64,000 nucleotides of DNA, taken from NCBI RefSeq assembly GCF_004011175.1, contig NZ_RQXX01000002.1, positions 898,206 to 962,205 on the forward strand, in the 5' to 3' direction. The notes under the pieces were generated by a model, which searched no databases, had not been told where the DNA came from, and saw only the letters and a program-made list of their open reading frames with translations. Positions 43,125-52,173 of this stretch are shown in pieces. A program made the position numbers and the translations under genes. The first letter of the stretch is position 1. Every line of letters starts with the position of its first letter. Origin of the DNA: Mesobaculum littorinae. GTDB lineage: Bacteria; Pseudomonadota; Alphaproteobacteria; Rhodobacterales; Rhodobacteraceae.

Positions 43125-44990
43125 TTGGCGACCACCCCTTACCTCCTACAACGCGGCTCAACCTGGAGCTGGCGTCGGCGTGTGCCTGAGTTTTCCACAA
43201 AAACCCGACATTGGCAGCTGTCTCTGCGCACCACGGACCGGTCGATCGCGTGTATCATCGCACGCAGATTGAACTACGAGTGCGACCGGATGCTGGATGC
43301 AATCACCGATGGAAAGCTGACCCCCGCCCAGGCCAAGGCCTGGCTGACCTCGGTTGTGCGCAGCGAGCTTGACCGCATCGAGCGCCAGCGCATGATCAGC
43401 CGGATGGACCCGGTGGGCTCATGCGAGGAAGACCAGCGTCTCGATTGGGCGACGGCGCGCGCCTGGTCTCATCTGGCAAGCAAGGGACTGCATGCGGAGC
43501 TTTCCGATCACGACCGACGTACCGTACTTAACGAGGGTTCGAACGAGGCGGACATCGCGTCGCTGGAGACGATGCTTGGCGTCCTGTCGCGCGATGTGCT
43601 GTCCGAGGCGGGCGTCAACAAGATGCTTCGCGCCGCGCGGGACAGCATTCAGACGGCTACAGGCGAGACCTTGAACCCTGCGACCGAGACGATTCTCTCT
43701 CTGCGGCAACTGCTGCTGGCGGGAAAAGCCGCGGCCTGGTCCGCATCTGAAGGTCAAGAAGATCCGAGCCTTGAACAAGCGCGCGCCCTTGCGCGGGAAA
43801 TCCTCGACAGCGCGCCTGCCGAGATCAGCGATACCCGAGAGCCCCTTCACATCTCCGAGGAAGCCACACTGATCGGAGCACCTGCCCCAATTCGAATTTC
43901 GGCCCAGAGGCCAGAGTTCAGTTTTGATCCGGACATCGTCGCACTCGTTGAGCGCATCAATGCCGAGAGGGATCGCGATCATATCAAGGAAGACACCAGA
44001 AAGCAGCTTGCATCGCAGGCGCGTCTCTTCATCAAGGCCACGGGCATCACCGACGTACGAGAAATCACGCAGGGCCATCTCAAGTTCTACAAGTCGGTCC
44101 TGCAACGCCTTCCGACGAGCTACGGGAAGAGCCCGAAGGACGCGGAGCGAACCATCGATGAGCTTCTGGCACGCGCCGAGGATCTTCCCGAAAAGAAGGT
44201 CGGCCTCTCGCCCCGAACGATCAACGGCCACCTGGACCGGTTCAAGCTCATCTTCCAGTTCGCCAAGAGCGAAAGCATCACGATTTCGGACTCGATCGAG
44301 CTCGGTTTGCTCCGCGTCCGGGAGGAAAAGCGCAATCGCGACAAGCGCGAAGCTTTTACCTTGCCGGAACTTCAGCAGGTCTTCCGACATCCGATCTGGA
44401 CTGGGTGTAGGTCAACGTCGCGGCGACATGAGCGCGGCAACATCGTAAAGGCGGATGGACTCTACTGGGGGCCGATCCTGGCTGGCTACAGCGGCGCCCG
44501 GCGGGAGGAGGTTCTCGGACTGGAACCCCGTGATGTCGTGTCCGTCGACGGCATTCCCTGCTACCACATCCGGGACAACATGCACCGCGGGGTCAAGACC
44601 TTCAGTTCGGAGCGCCTGGTTCCCATTCACGAGCATCTGATGGAGCTGGGCTTTCTCAGACATGTTGAAGAGATGCGTCAGCGTGGCGCCTCGGCCCTCT
44701 TCCCCGAGTTGATCGCGACAAATGAGAGCCAGTCCTTCGGAGACAAGATCTATTACAACTGGGCGAAGGCGCTGGTGCTGCAGCTGGACGGCAACCCGAG
44801 GGAGCTCTGCTTCCACTCGTTCCGCCATTATGCCATCGCCCACCTGAAGGAGTTGCCCGAGGTCAGCGAGAAGCAGCGCCGTGACCTTGTCGGACACAGC
44901 GGCGGTGACGTGCATGACGAGCAATATGATGTTGCCACGTCGATGACCGTGATGAGTGGCGTGGTCGCGAAGCTGCCGCGATTGTTCTGA
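43125..44990 (+). CDS. Site-specific tyrosine recombinase (integrase)
   Basis: 621 residues. The N-terminal part resembles DUF6538-type phage integrases (LLQRGSTWSWRRRVP). The middle holds a long helical region with a core-binding domain at about 270-370. The catalytic domain has the first arginine in GARREEVLGLEP, the box II HSFRHYAIAHL with histidine and arginine, the HSGG histidine and the nucleophile tyrosine in DEQYDV near the C terminus. Starts at TTG 43125 with GGAGG at 43113-43117. It reads away from tRNA-Asn, its presumed target, and should insert and excise the element. Confidence 0.92.
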   Translation: MATTPYLLQRGSTWSWRRRVPEFSTKTRHWQLSLRTTDRSIACIIARRLNYECDRMLDAITDGKLTPAQAKAWLTSVVRSELDRIERQRMISRMDPVGSCEEDQRLDWATARAWSHLASKGLHAELSDHDRRTVLNEGSNEADIASLETMLGVLSRDVLSEAGVNKMLRAARDSIQTATGETLNPATETILSLRQLLLAGKAAAWSASEGQEDPSLEQARALAREILDSAPAEISDTREPLHISEEATLIGAPAPIRISAQRPEFSFDPDIVALVERINAERDRDHIKEDTRKQLASQARLFIKATGITDVREITQGHLKFYKSVLQRLPTSYGKSPKDAERTIDELLARAEDLPEKKVGLSPRTINGHLDRFKLIFQFAKSESITISDSIELGLLRVREEKRNRDKREAFTLPELQQVFRHPIWTGCRSTSRRHERGNIVKADGLYWGPILAGYSGARREEVLGLEPRDVVSVDGIPCYHIRDNMHRGVKTFSSERLVPIHEHLMELGFLRHVEEMRQRGASALFPELIATNESQSFGDKIYYNWAKALVLQLDGNPRELCFHSFRHYAIAHLKELPEVSEKQRRDLVGHSGGDVHDEQYDVATSMTVMSGVVAKLPRLF

Positions 44991-45514
44991 CGCGCTGACG
45001 ATATCACTGCCTGGCGGGCCTACCGAACATGATGACGAATGGCGCGGATCGTAGCATCAGGATCAGAAAATCATTTTCGACATATCGGATGCTTCGGCTC
45101 GTGATTGCCCGCCCGAGAGCCCTCCCCCTTAGGTTCTTTCGCGCGCAAGTGCCCCTTGCTCGGCCCTAAGCGACAATTGCGATCCGATAAACATGTTAGG
45201 CTTGGCCAGTCTGGTCTCTGAGCCCCCTTGGCGGAAAGTACGGATTTTCCGCCAAGGTCATCTCAGCCGGCACATGCCGGGCGCTTCACCAGCCACTAAG
45301 CTCACCAGGCTAGCGCGGTTATCCACATAATAGCGACGTGAGGCGGTCTCGCACCGCCATTCGGGCTCAGCTGGGCAACCCTGCAACAGTTATCATCTCG
45401 GCCAGAGAAACTGCGAGAAAGAACGAACGCCTTGACTGACAATCCTGCCATCATCTGCGCCCGACCCCACCCTACGTCCCCCCATATCGCCGGTCACACC
45501 GACTGGGGTCTTGC
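44991..45514. other. Integrase-mobC intergenic region, possible oriT
   Basis: About 520 bases without a gene, AT-richer than the chromosome. It contains the inverted repeat at 45226-45257 and several short AT runs. Given the mobilization genes that follow at once, the origin of transfer is most likely here. Confidence 0.45.
45226..45257. other. Perfect 12-bp inverted repeat, candidate oriT or terminator
   Basis: CCTTGGCGGAAA at 45226-45237 is repeated inverted at 45246-45257 with an 8-base spacer. It is about 235 bases after the integrase stop and about 260 bases before mobC. Such a repeat beside mobC and relaxase genes is typical of oriT; no T-run follows, which argues against a plain terminator. 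Confidence 0.45.
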
Positions 45515-45793
45515 ATGAGCCTTCTGCGGGAAAAGCACGTGAAGGTGCGCTTCTCGCAGGAGGAGTTCTCGCTGCTGGAAACGCTGCGCCGGACTGCGGG
45601 ATCGGAGAGCCGCTCTGTGTTCATCCGCAGGCGGGCTCTGGAACCCGAAATCGGCACACAGGCCATCGCGGATCTTGTAGGTCAGGTCGGTGTGACGCTG
45701 AACACCGAAGATATCGCTCCCAAACAGCTCGACCACCTGGCGCTTCTCCTCGGAGAACTCACGCTGGAGCTCCGCAGGGTTAAGAAAAGCTGA
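45515..45793 (+). CDS. MobC-like relaxosome protein
   Basis: 92 residues. The N-terminal VKVRFSQEEFSLLETLRRTA followed by SRSVFIRRRAL is a ribbon-helix-helix-like arrangement seen in MobC and related plasmid mobilization accessory proteins, which bind oriT and help the relaxase. It ends three bases before the relaxase start, so the two are co-expressed. No strong ribosome site is visible before ATG 45515. Confidence 0.7.
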   Translation: MSLLREKHVKVRFSQEEFSLLETLRRTAGSESRSVFIRRRALEPEIGTQAIADLVGQVGVTLNTEDIAPKQLDHLALLLGELTLELRRVKKS

Positions 45794-45796
45794 TCT

Positions 45797-47248
45797 ATGC
45801 GCGCGCATAACACCTTCCACAAAACGGCCGGCGTCCTGCCCGACTATGATCTCCGCGACGGTGCGGAGTTCATCGGCGGCACCATCCTCCGCGCAGATCC
45901 CGTGTCCATGCGCGACCGCTTGGACAACCTCGCGGATGGTGCGGGAGTGATGCACATGACATTGTCACTGCCCGTAGGACTGCGGGCCAGTCGCGAAACA
46001 TGGCATGCGATTGTCATGGCGCAGCTCCACCTTATGGGCCTGCCCGCCCTGCGCACTCCGTGGGTCGCGGCCCGTCATACGGATGCCAACTGCGACCATG
46101 TGCATGTTGCCATCGCCCTGCGTGGCTTTGACGGATCCCGCCTGCGCCCCGAGACCGGCGACATCAGGACAAGTCGCAATCACCAGATGCTGACCCGGCG
46201 CCTCGGCTTGCCTGTACCCGACTACTTCAACGCGCAGATCCCGCGCCTCGACCCACCGATCATCACCCGTCGGCTAACCACGGCGCCCAAGAAAAGGCTG
46301 AGCGAGGCCCTCAGAGCCATCTTCACAACCGAAAGGCCAAGAACCCTCGACGACCTCGATCGTGCCCTGGCACATCAATCCCCCGCCATTCTGCGCACAA
46401 CGACTCAGAATACGCATGGGACCACAAGCCACCTGTTCAGCTTGGATGGAGCCCAAATCTTCGGAGGCGAGTTGGGGCCGGCCTGGGAGCCGCGACATCT
46501 CGAGGGGCGCCTCGCTCATGCAGATGCCCTTCACCGCCTTCGAATGCGCCTCAGCGCCCAGATTGTTCTCGCGGCTCTCCGGCCCCACGCGAAACCCTTG
46601 ATGGAGTTTGAACATGGACAAGAAACCGACAACTCTGACCCTGCCCCAGGAATACGAAGTGTTGCTGAAGGCGATGCTCACCACGGACGAGAAGGTAACC
46701 CAGTTGCTCCGTCTGCTCGATCTGCTGAACGAGCCGGACCATCCGATGACGGAACTTGGCCAAGCTCTAATCGAGGCGCTCCAGAGGATCGCCGAGGATT
46801 TGCGGAAGGCGACACAGCTGAGGGACGAGCACCGCGCAGCCCTGAATCAGGCGAACGAAACCAACACCGCACTGTCACAGTTGCTCAAGGATATCTCGGG
46901 GCAGCTTCAGGATATCCGGGCGGAGAACCTCAGTTTGAAGCAGCAGATCTCCGAGATCCACGGCCTGATGTTCAGCCCGGTCGACTGACCTTCGGTCACC
47001 AGCTCAGGCAGCTTCTCCGGCTTCTGCATATGCGCTTCAGTGGCTGGCGCTGGCGCCGCTCGGACAAATCAGGGATCCAGGTAACGTTCCGGGATGGAAG
47101 CGTTGCCGAGGTGATCGGCGGCGTCCTGGTCAACGCGCGTGAGGAAGGTGAAGTCACGCAGTTCGCCGAAGCCTGGCGTCAGAAGTTCGGGGAGGTGGAC
47201 ATCGAGATACCCGGAACGTCAGACGACCACTCCCCGGAGCCGATGTAG
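45797..47248 (+). CDS. Relaxase/mobilization nuclease
   Basis: 483 residues. The N-terminal domain contains MHMTLSLP and the histidine cluster HTDANCDHVHVAI, the metal-binding motif of relaxases that nick oriT. The middle (about residues 275-400) is low-complexity and disordered-looking (Gly, Ser, Pro, Arg, Glu rich) and is exactly where a second gene is read in the +1 frame (46614-46988). The C terminus regains a folded character (SGIQVTFRDGSVAEVIGGVL, EVTQFAEAWRQKFG). The family within MOB types is not clear to me; the first-tyrosine motif is not certain. Confidence 0.78.
   Translation: MRAHNTFHKTAGVLPDYDLRDGAEFIGGTILRADPVSMRDRLDNLADGAGVMHMTLSLPVGLRASRETWHAIVMAQLHLMGLPALRTPWVAARHTDANCDHVHVAIALRGFDGSRLRPETGDIRTSRNHQMLTRRLGLPVPDYFNAQIPRLDPPIITRRLTTAPKKRLSEALRAIFTTERPRTLDDLDRALAHQSPAILRTTTQNTHGTTSHLFSLDGAQIFGGELGPAWEPRHLEGRLAHADALHRLRMRLSAQIVLAALRPHAKPLMEFEHGQETDNSDPAPGIRSVAEGDAHHGREGNPVAPSARSAERAGPSDDGTWPSSNRGAPEDRRGFAEGDTAEGRAPRSPESGERNQHRTVTVAQGYLGAASGYPGGEPQFEAADLRDPRPDVQPGRLTFGHQLRQLLRLLHMRFSGWRWRRSDKSGIQVTFRDGSVAEVIGGVLVNAREEGEVTQFAEAWRQKFGEVDIEIPGTSDDHSPEPM
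46614..46988 (+). CDS. Coiled-coil protein encoded inside the relaxase gene
   Basis: 124 residues in the +1 frame of the relaxase gene, wholly inside it. The protein has normal composition with few arginines, unlike shadow frames here. It is predicted helical: LTLPQEYEVLLKAML, then leucine-rich heptads (VTQLLRLLDLLNE, LIEALQRIAEDLRKATQL) ending LQDIRAENLSLKQQISEIHG. ATG 46614 has GGAG at 46603-46606, well spaced. The layout resembles mobB within mobA of RSF1010, though there is no membrane segment. Function unknown; a relaxosome helper is likely. Confidence 0.72.
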   Translation: MDKKPTTLTLPQEYEVLLKAMLTTDEKVTQLLRLLDLLNEPDHPMTELGQALIEALQRIAEDLRKATQLRDEHRAALNQANETNTALSQLLKDISGQLQDIRAENLSLKQQISEIHGLMFSPVD

Positions 47249-47371
47249 TAAGACCGCTCCATCCCCTTGGACGGATGCCACGAGACGTCTGCGGCAGCAG
47301 ACCGATGCCTCACCGTGCGTGCCCCCACTGGCCATTGATAAGAGACACTTCCCCCCTGGGGTACGTCTGGT

Positions 47372-50329
47372 ATGTCGGAAACCGAACTCGACCACTGGAT
47401 TTCGATGAAACTCGTATCGCGCCCACTGCCGGCCTTCCTGTCTGACCCCTTCCGCAAGCACCCGCGAGCGCTGGCACTCGAGGACGACACGATTGCGGCG
47501 TCCGGCGGCGCGCATGCCAGGATTCACCTCTCGGAGATCGCGACAGCTCCCGTCGTGCAGCGTAGCCGTGTCTCCGCCCGCCTCACTCTGGATCTCGGCA
47601 ACCAGTCCTGCGTCCTGCTGCCCGGGGTCCAGGAGGCTGCCGCCAGAGCATTCGCGCAAGCTGTCGAGACAGCCTGGTCAGGCTACAATCTTGCCCAGCT
47701 TTCCAAGGAAGACGACGCGATTGCCGCCCTGATGACGGCGATCGAGGGATTGAAGGCACCGGCGAGTTATCCCGCCGCCTGCCTGGTAGCCCCGGTCGCA
47801 AGCCATGCCGCCGACCTCGACGCCCGCGTCCTGAAGAAGCTCACCCCGGCGGCCCTGGGCAAGGCAACGATGGCGCGGCTGGCTCCGATCATGGAGCTCG
47901 GGCGCAATCCAGAGCAACTCCGCGATGCGGCGATCGCAGCCTTCGTCGACCAGCAGCTGGCGGAGTGGAAAGAGTTCTTCGATACCGTCGAGTCCATGCC
48001 GCTGACGCCGGAGCAGCGGCTGTCCGTCGTCGTCGACGAGGATGCAACGCTGGTCCTTGCCGGCGCGGGCTCGGGCAAGACCTCGGTCATCACCGCCAAG
48101 GCCGCCTATCTGGTGAAAGCCGGTATACGGCAGCCACATGAACTTCTGCTCTTGGCCTTTGCCAAGGATGCCGCCACCGAGATGTCCGAGCGCATCGAGG
48201 CGCGGTGTGGCGTGCCGATCATGGCGCGCACCTTCCACGCCCTGGCCTACGAGATCATCGGTACGGTCGAGGGCGAAAAGCCGCCCCTCGCACCGACGGC
48301 GACCGACGACAAGGCCTTCCTCCAGTTGATCAAGGACATCCTGCGCGACATCGTGAGCCGGATGGCCGACATCGCCGGAACCGTGGTGGGCTGGTTCGCC
48401 GGCTTCTTCGACGATATCCCAAATGCATGGGACTACGACTCCGCCCACAAGTGGTATTCCGAGGTTGAAAGCCGGAACCTGCGAAGCCTGAAGGGCGACA
48501 CCGTCTCCAGCTTCGAGGAGCTGATGATCGCCAACTGGCTGTACCTGAATGGCATCGCCTACGAATACGAGCCGACCTACGAGCGCAAGCTGACCGGGAC
48601 CGGCAGGCGCGCCTACACACCGGACTTCCGGCTCACCGAGAGCGGCGTCTATCTCGAGCATTTCGGCGTCCGCAAGACGACGCGGAAGGACGGTACGGAG
48701 GAGCTGACGACCGCCCCCTTCATCGACCGCGATGCCTACCTGGAGGGCATGGCGTGGAAACGCCAGGTCCATGCCGAACACGGCACGACCCTGATCGAAA
48801 CCTATAGCTGGGAGAACGAGGAAGGCCGCCTTCTCGAGGCGCTGGCAGAGAAGGTCGCGTCGCATGTCACGCTCCGCCCGCGCCCTGCCCTCGAGGTCTA
48901 CGACAGCGTGACGTCCCTTGGTGTCGTCGACGGCTTCACCTCACTGATCGCGACCTTCCTGCGGCACTTCAAGAACGGCGGCTATCATCTGGGTGATTGC
49001 GAGACGAAGGCCGCGACCCTGAAGATGGGCAAACGCGGCGCGGCCTTTCTCAAGATCTTCGGGGCGGTGTACCGCGAGTATCAGGACAGACTGGGCGAGC
49101 GCATCGATTTTGAGGACATGGTGAACCGCGCGACCGCGCTGGTGGAAAGCGGGCGTTACGACAGCCCATTTCGCCATATCCTTGTCGACGAATTCCAGGA
49201 CATCTCGACCGGCCGGGCGCGGCTGATCCAGGCGCTCAAGAGCCAGCATGCGGAGGCGAGGATATTTGCCGTCGGCGACGACTGGCAGTCCATCTACCGG
49301 TTTGCCGGTTCCGACATCCACATCATGCGCAACTTCGGTCGCGAGTTCGGCGGCGTCTTCGCCGGCCACACCGGTGTCCACCGCACGGTCGACCTCGGAC
49401 GGACGTTCCGGTCGATCGACAAGATCGCCCTGGCCGCCCGGCGCTTCGTGCTGTGCAACCCGGCGCAGATCACCAAGACGGTTGTTCCTGCCGGCGAGGC
49501 AGAGCATCCCGCGATCCGGATTGCATGGACCCGGCGCGATACCGGCGACCAGGTGTTGGACGACACCCTGAGAGCCTTGGCGGCAGAACCTGCCCCTCCC
49601 GGTCGCAAGGCTACGGTGCTCTTGCTGGGCCGTTACCGCTTTATCGAGCCCGACATGCGCAACCTCCGGCGGCGGCATCCGAACATGACGATCACCTTCA
49701 AGACCATCCATGCCTCAAAGGGCCTTGAGGCCGACCACGTTGTCCTGCTTGGCGCCGATAGCGCACGCATGGGCTTTCCATCGATGATCGTCGACGACCC
49801 CCTTCTCGCACTTGTCTCGCCCGAAGCGGAACCCTTCGCCAACGCCGAAGAGCGCCGCGTGATGTATGTTGCCATGACTCGGGCGCGACGAACGCTCACG
49901 ATCATGGCGTCCGAGGCGCGCCCTTCAGCCTTCGTCACTGAGCTGTTGAAAGATCCCGCCTATGACGTAGCCAGCCCAAGCGAGGCCCAAGAGCGCACCC
50001 ATACATGCGGGCAATGCGGCGGGCGCCTGCTGTTCATGCCCGGCGTAAATGGCCCAGGCTGGTACCGTTGCGAGCACATCAAGCACTGCGGCAATCGCAT
50101 GCCCGCCTGTCCCGCTTGCGGCACCGGGCTTCCGGTTCGCAAGGAACCCAAAGGCGAGCAGATTTGCGGGGAGTGCGGAGCCGTCCAAGCGTCGTGTCCG
50201 GAATGCATCGACGGCTGGCTCGTGGAACGGAGGGGAAGATACGGGGCTTTCCTGGGCTGCGTCCGTTTCCCTGATTGCGCAGGAAAGTCGAAGAAGGAAC
50301 GGCGAGCGGGCAAGCGAACAAGTGGCTAG
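47372..50329 (+). CDS. UvrD/helicase IV-like helicase with nuclease-like insert and zinc ribbons
   Basis: 985 residues. An N-terminal region (1-210) precedes superfamily 1 motifs: Walker A LAGAGSGKT (229-238), motif II ILVDEFQDIS, motif III GDDWQSIYRFAGSD, LGRTFRS, TIHASKGLEADHVVLL and RVMYVAMTRARRTL. Between motifs Ia and II, at about 378-480, lies a PD-(D/E)XK-like segment (SFEELMIANWLYLNGIAYEY, YTPDFRL, GVYLEHFG). The C terminus has several CxxC pairs and a topoisomerase-type zinc ribbon (GAFLGCVRFPDC). It could aid element transfer or act in DNA defence or repair. Confidence 0.88.
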   Translation: MSETELDHWISMKLVSRPLPAFLSDPFRKHPRALALEDDTIAASGGAHARIHLSEIATAPVVQRSRVSARLTLDLGNQSCVLLPGVQEAAARAFAQAVETAWSGYNLAQLSKEDDAIAALMTAIEGLKAPASYPAACLVAPVASHAADLDARVLKKLTPAALGKATMARLAPIMELGRNPEQLRDAAIAAFVDQQLAEWKEFFDTVESMPLTPEQRLSVVVDEDATLVLAGAGSGKTSVITAKAAYLVKAGIRQPHELLLLAFAKDAATEMSERIEARCGVPIMARTFHALAYEIIGTVEGEKPPLAPTATDDKAFLQLIKDILRDIVSRMADIAGTVVGWFAGFFDDIPNAWDYDSAHKWYSEVESRNLRSLKGDTVSSFEELMIANWLYLNGIAYEYEPTYERKLTGTGRRAYTPDFRLTESGVYLEHFGVRKTTRKDGTEELTTAPFIDRDAYLEGMAWKRQVHAEHGTTLIETYSWENEEGRLLEALAEKVASHVTLRPRPALEVYDSVTSLGVVDGFTSLIATFLRHFKNGGYHLGDCETKAATLKMGKRGAAFLKIFGAVYREYQDRLGERIDFEDMVNRATALVESGRYDSPFRHILVDEFQDISTGRARLIQALKSQHAEARIFAVGDDWQSIYRFAGSDIHIMRNFGREFGGVFAGHTGVHRTVDLGRTFRSIDKIALAARRFVLCNPAQITKTVVPAGEAEHPAIRIAWTRRDTGDQVLDDTLRALAAEPAPPGRKATVLLLGRYRFIEPDMRNLRRRHPNMTITFKTIHASKGLEADHVVLLGADSARMGFPSMIVDDPLLALVSPEAEPFANAEERRVMYVAMTRARRTLTIMASEARPSAFVTELLKDPAYDVASPSEAQERTHTCGQCGGRLLFMPGVNGPGWYRCEHIKHCGNRMPACPACGTGLPVRKEPKGEQICGECGAVQASCPECIDGWLVERRGRYGAFLGCVRFPDCAGKSKKERRAGKRTSG

Positions 50330-50533
50330 CTGGACAACGCTTTGGTCAAGCCAAGCCGGAGATAGCGCTTGAACGCTGCGCAACCGTCCGGTTGGCAACG
50401 AGACACGAGGGCGGGAAGCGGCCATTCGCTGCATCTGCGAAAAGATGCGTTTCGGACTCCAAATCGGACATTGCTTTTCTAGGTCCGGAGCGCGTGCCAG
50501 ATGATATCTACGCACGCTTCTGGAATGCGAACA

Positions 50534-50558
50534 CCCGGCCTGCACAAGGCAGGCCGGG
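50534..50558 (-). terminator. Hairpin downstream of the aldo/keto reductase gene
   Basis: Perfect 10-bp stem (CCCGGCCTGC at 50534-50543, complement 50549-50558) with a 5-base ACAAG loop, 58 bases past the stop of the minus-strand reductase gene. No T-run, so it is at best a GC-rich terminator. The rest of 50330-50615 shows no gene. Confidence 0.5.
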
Positions 50559-50615
50559 AAAACAGAGTATCGTCAGTTCGGGATGTTCAGGTCAGACTGG
50601 ATAGCTGTCAGATCT

Positions 50616-51476
50616 TCAGGCAGCTCCGCTGTAGACGGGAAAGACGCTGGCGTCGCCGTAATCCTTGGCGGTGATCCGGTTGAGCGCTTCCATGTCCGCG
50701 TCGGCAATCTCGAAGTCCACGTTGGCATTGGATTTCATATGTTCGGGGTTCGCGGTCTTGGGCAACGCCAGCAGGCCCAGCTGCAGCACGTAACGAATGC
50801 TCAGCTGCGGCACGCTCACGTCGTACTTGGCGGCGATCTCCTTGATCTCCGCGTTCTCGAGGATCTTGCCGTGGCCGATGGGGGAGTAGGCCTCGACCAG
50901 CATGTCATGATCATGAACATACGCGATCAGGTCGAACGGCGTATTGCCGACGTGGGCAAGAACCTGGTTGATCATGGGCTTGACCGTCGCGTTCCGAAGC
51001 AGGTTGTCGAGGTCGGCCTTCTGGAAGTTCGACACGCCGATGGAGCGGACCTTGCCGGCTTCGAGCGCCTCTTCCATCGCCTTCCACGCGGCGAGGTTGC
51101 CCTCGAAGAAGCGGTTGTCGCTGCCGAACTGGTCCCACGGCTGGGGGCTGTGGATCACGAAAAGGTCGATGTAATCGAGACCGAGCGTCTCGAGCGAACC
51201 TTCAATGGCCGACTTGGCGCCTTCGTAGTCCTTCACTCCGGCGTCGAGCTTGGTCTGCACGAAAAGCTGGTCGCGCGGGACGCCGCAGGAGCGGATGCCT
51301 TCGCCGACGCCACGCTCGTTGCCGTAGGCCTGCGCGGTATCGATGTGGCGGTAGCCGATCTCCACGGCGGCCTTGACCGCGTCCGCCACCTTGTCATCGT
51401 CGATCATCCAGGTGCCGAGCGCCAGTTTGGGAATCTCGACGCCGTTCGGCAGGGTCTGCGTCTCTTGCAGGATCAT
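50616..51476 (-). CDS. Aldo/keto reductase
   Basis: 286 residues, NADPH-dependent carbonyl reductase family (2,5-diketo-gluconate reductase-like). The catalytic tetrad is visible: Asp and Tyr in HIDTAQAYGNERGVG, Lys in FVQTKLD, His in LFVIHSPQPW. The start ATG 51476 follows AAGGAGACGGAA. It has its own upstream region with an ATGAG-N5-CTCAT box at 51605-51619, suggesting control by the LysR-type regulator nearby. Likely detoxifies aldehydes in the redox cluster. Confidence 0.93.
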   Translation of the reverse strand: MILQETQTLPNGVEIPKLALGTWMIDDDKVADAVKAAVEIGYRHIDTAQAYGNERGVGEGIRSCGVPRDQLFVQTKLDAGVKDYEGAKSAIEGSLETLGLDYIDLFVIHSPQPWDQFGSDNRFFEGNLAAWKAMEEALEAGKVRSIGVSNFQKADLDNLLRNATVKPMINQVLAHVGNTPFDLIAYVHDHDMLVEAYSPIGHGKILENAEIKEIAAKYDVSVPQLSIRYVLQLGLLALPKTANPEHMKSNANVDFEIADADMEALNRITAKDYGDASVFPVYSGAA

Positions 51477-51604
51477 TTCCGTCTCCTTTCGCGGTCGGGC
51501 CACCGTCGGACCCGGTTTGCCTGTGGCGGCCGGAGCCGCCTTCTATGACCGACAGATAAGGGCGACCGGCCGTCAGGATAATCGAAGCAGAGATCCACTC
51601 GCTC

Positions 51605-51619
51605 ATGAGGCTTGCTCAT
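51605..51619 (-). promoter_or_regulatory. LysR-type box upstream of the aldo/keto reductase
   Basis: ATGAG-GCTTG-CTCAT. The arms match those of the boxes at 53721 and 55724 and it keeps the LysR T-N11-A pattern. It lies about 130 bases upstream of the reductase start. Confidence 0.6.
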
Positions 51620-51680
51620 CAATGATCACAATCGTAGCAAGTTCACGAGACGTGCGGAGATGATCGCGTCGTACACATGA

Positions 51681-51712
51681 AACGCCCCGCGCCGATTATC
51701 GGGCGGGGCGTT
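51681..51712 (-). terminator. Terminator after the first cupin gene
   Basis: Perfect 10-bp stem (AACGCCCCGC at 51681-51690, complement at 51703-51712) with an inner CCGA-TTA-TCGG stem. On the minus strand it is followed by TTTC, 40 bases past the stop of the cupin gene, so the upstream operon ends before the reductase gene. Confidence 0.8.
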
Positions 51713-51751
51713 CAGTTCTCGGAACGAAGTTGGATGCGGACCCGTCGGCGC

Positions 51752-52147
51752 TCAGCCCTGGTAATCCTCGTCCGAGACCTTCTCCATCCACGTCACTGGC
51801 GAGCCGTCGATGCTCTCCTGGATCGCAATGTGGCTCATGGCGGTGTCCGGTGCGGCGCCGTGCCAGTGCTTTTCGCCGGCCGGGAACCAGACGATGTCGC
51901 CCTGGCTGATCTCCTCGATTTCGCCGCCCTCGCGGGCCACGCGACCGCGGCCGAAGGTGACGATAAGCGTCTGTCCGGCGGGGTGCGTGTGCCACGCGGT
52001 GCGCGCGCCTGGCTCGAAGGTGACGTGGGCGCCCGCGACACGGCCGGGGTCCTCGGCCTGGAACATCGGGTCGAGACGAACGGTGCCGGTGAAATAGTCC
52101 TCCGGCCCGGGGGCGGAGGCTGTCTGGCCTGCGCGTGTGATCTTCAT
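51752..52147 (-). CDS. Cupin-domain protein
   Basis: 131 residues, one cupin barrel with both metal motifs: [17 protein letters not shown] and [20 protein letters not shown]. No signal peptide, so cytoplasmic. It starts at ATG 52147 with AAGGAGACCCCC upstream. A paralogue with a signal peptide is encoded at 55092, and the two share the TGTV, AWHTHP, HWHGA and AIQE segments. It is last in an operon with the F420-reductase-like and decarboxylase genes. Confidence 0.9.
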   Translation of the reverse strand: MKITRAGQTASAPGPEDYFTGTVRLDPMFQAEDPGRVAGAHVTFEPGARTAWHTHPAGQTLIVTFGRGRVAREGGEIEEISQGDIVWFPAGEKHWHGAAPDTAMSHIAIQESIDGSPVTWMEKVSDEDYQG

Positions 52148-52173
52148 GGGGGTCTCCTTCTGTACGGCCGCAC

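Larger units (their letters stand above)
42962..50329 (+). mobile_element. Left part of an integrative mobilizable element at tRNA-Asn
   Basis: A tyrosine recombinase directly after the 3' end of tRNA-Asn, followed by MobC-like, relaxase and helicase genes, is the classic layout of an integrated mobilizable element. The left attachment site should lie in the 3' half of the tRNA. I see no second copy of that sequence in the window, so the right end is unknown; the given end is only the last gene I would assign to it with confidence. The element may run on to include later accessory genes. Confidence 0.65.
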
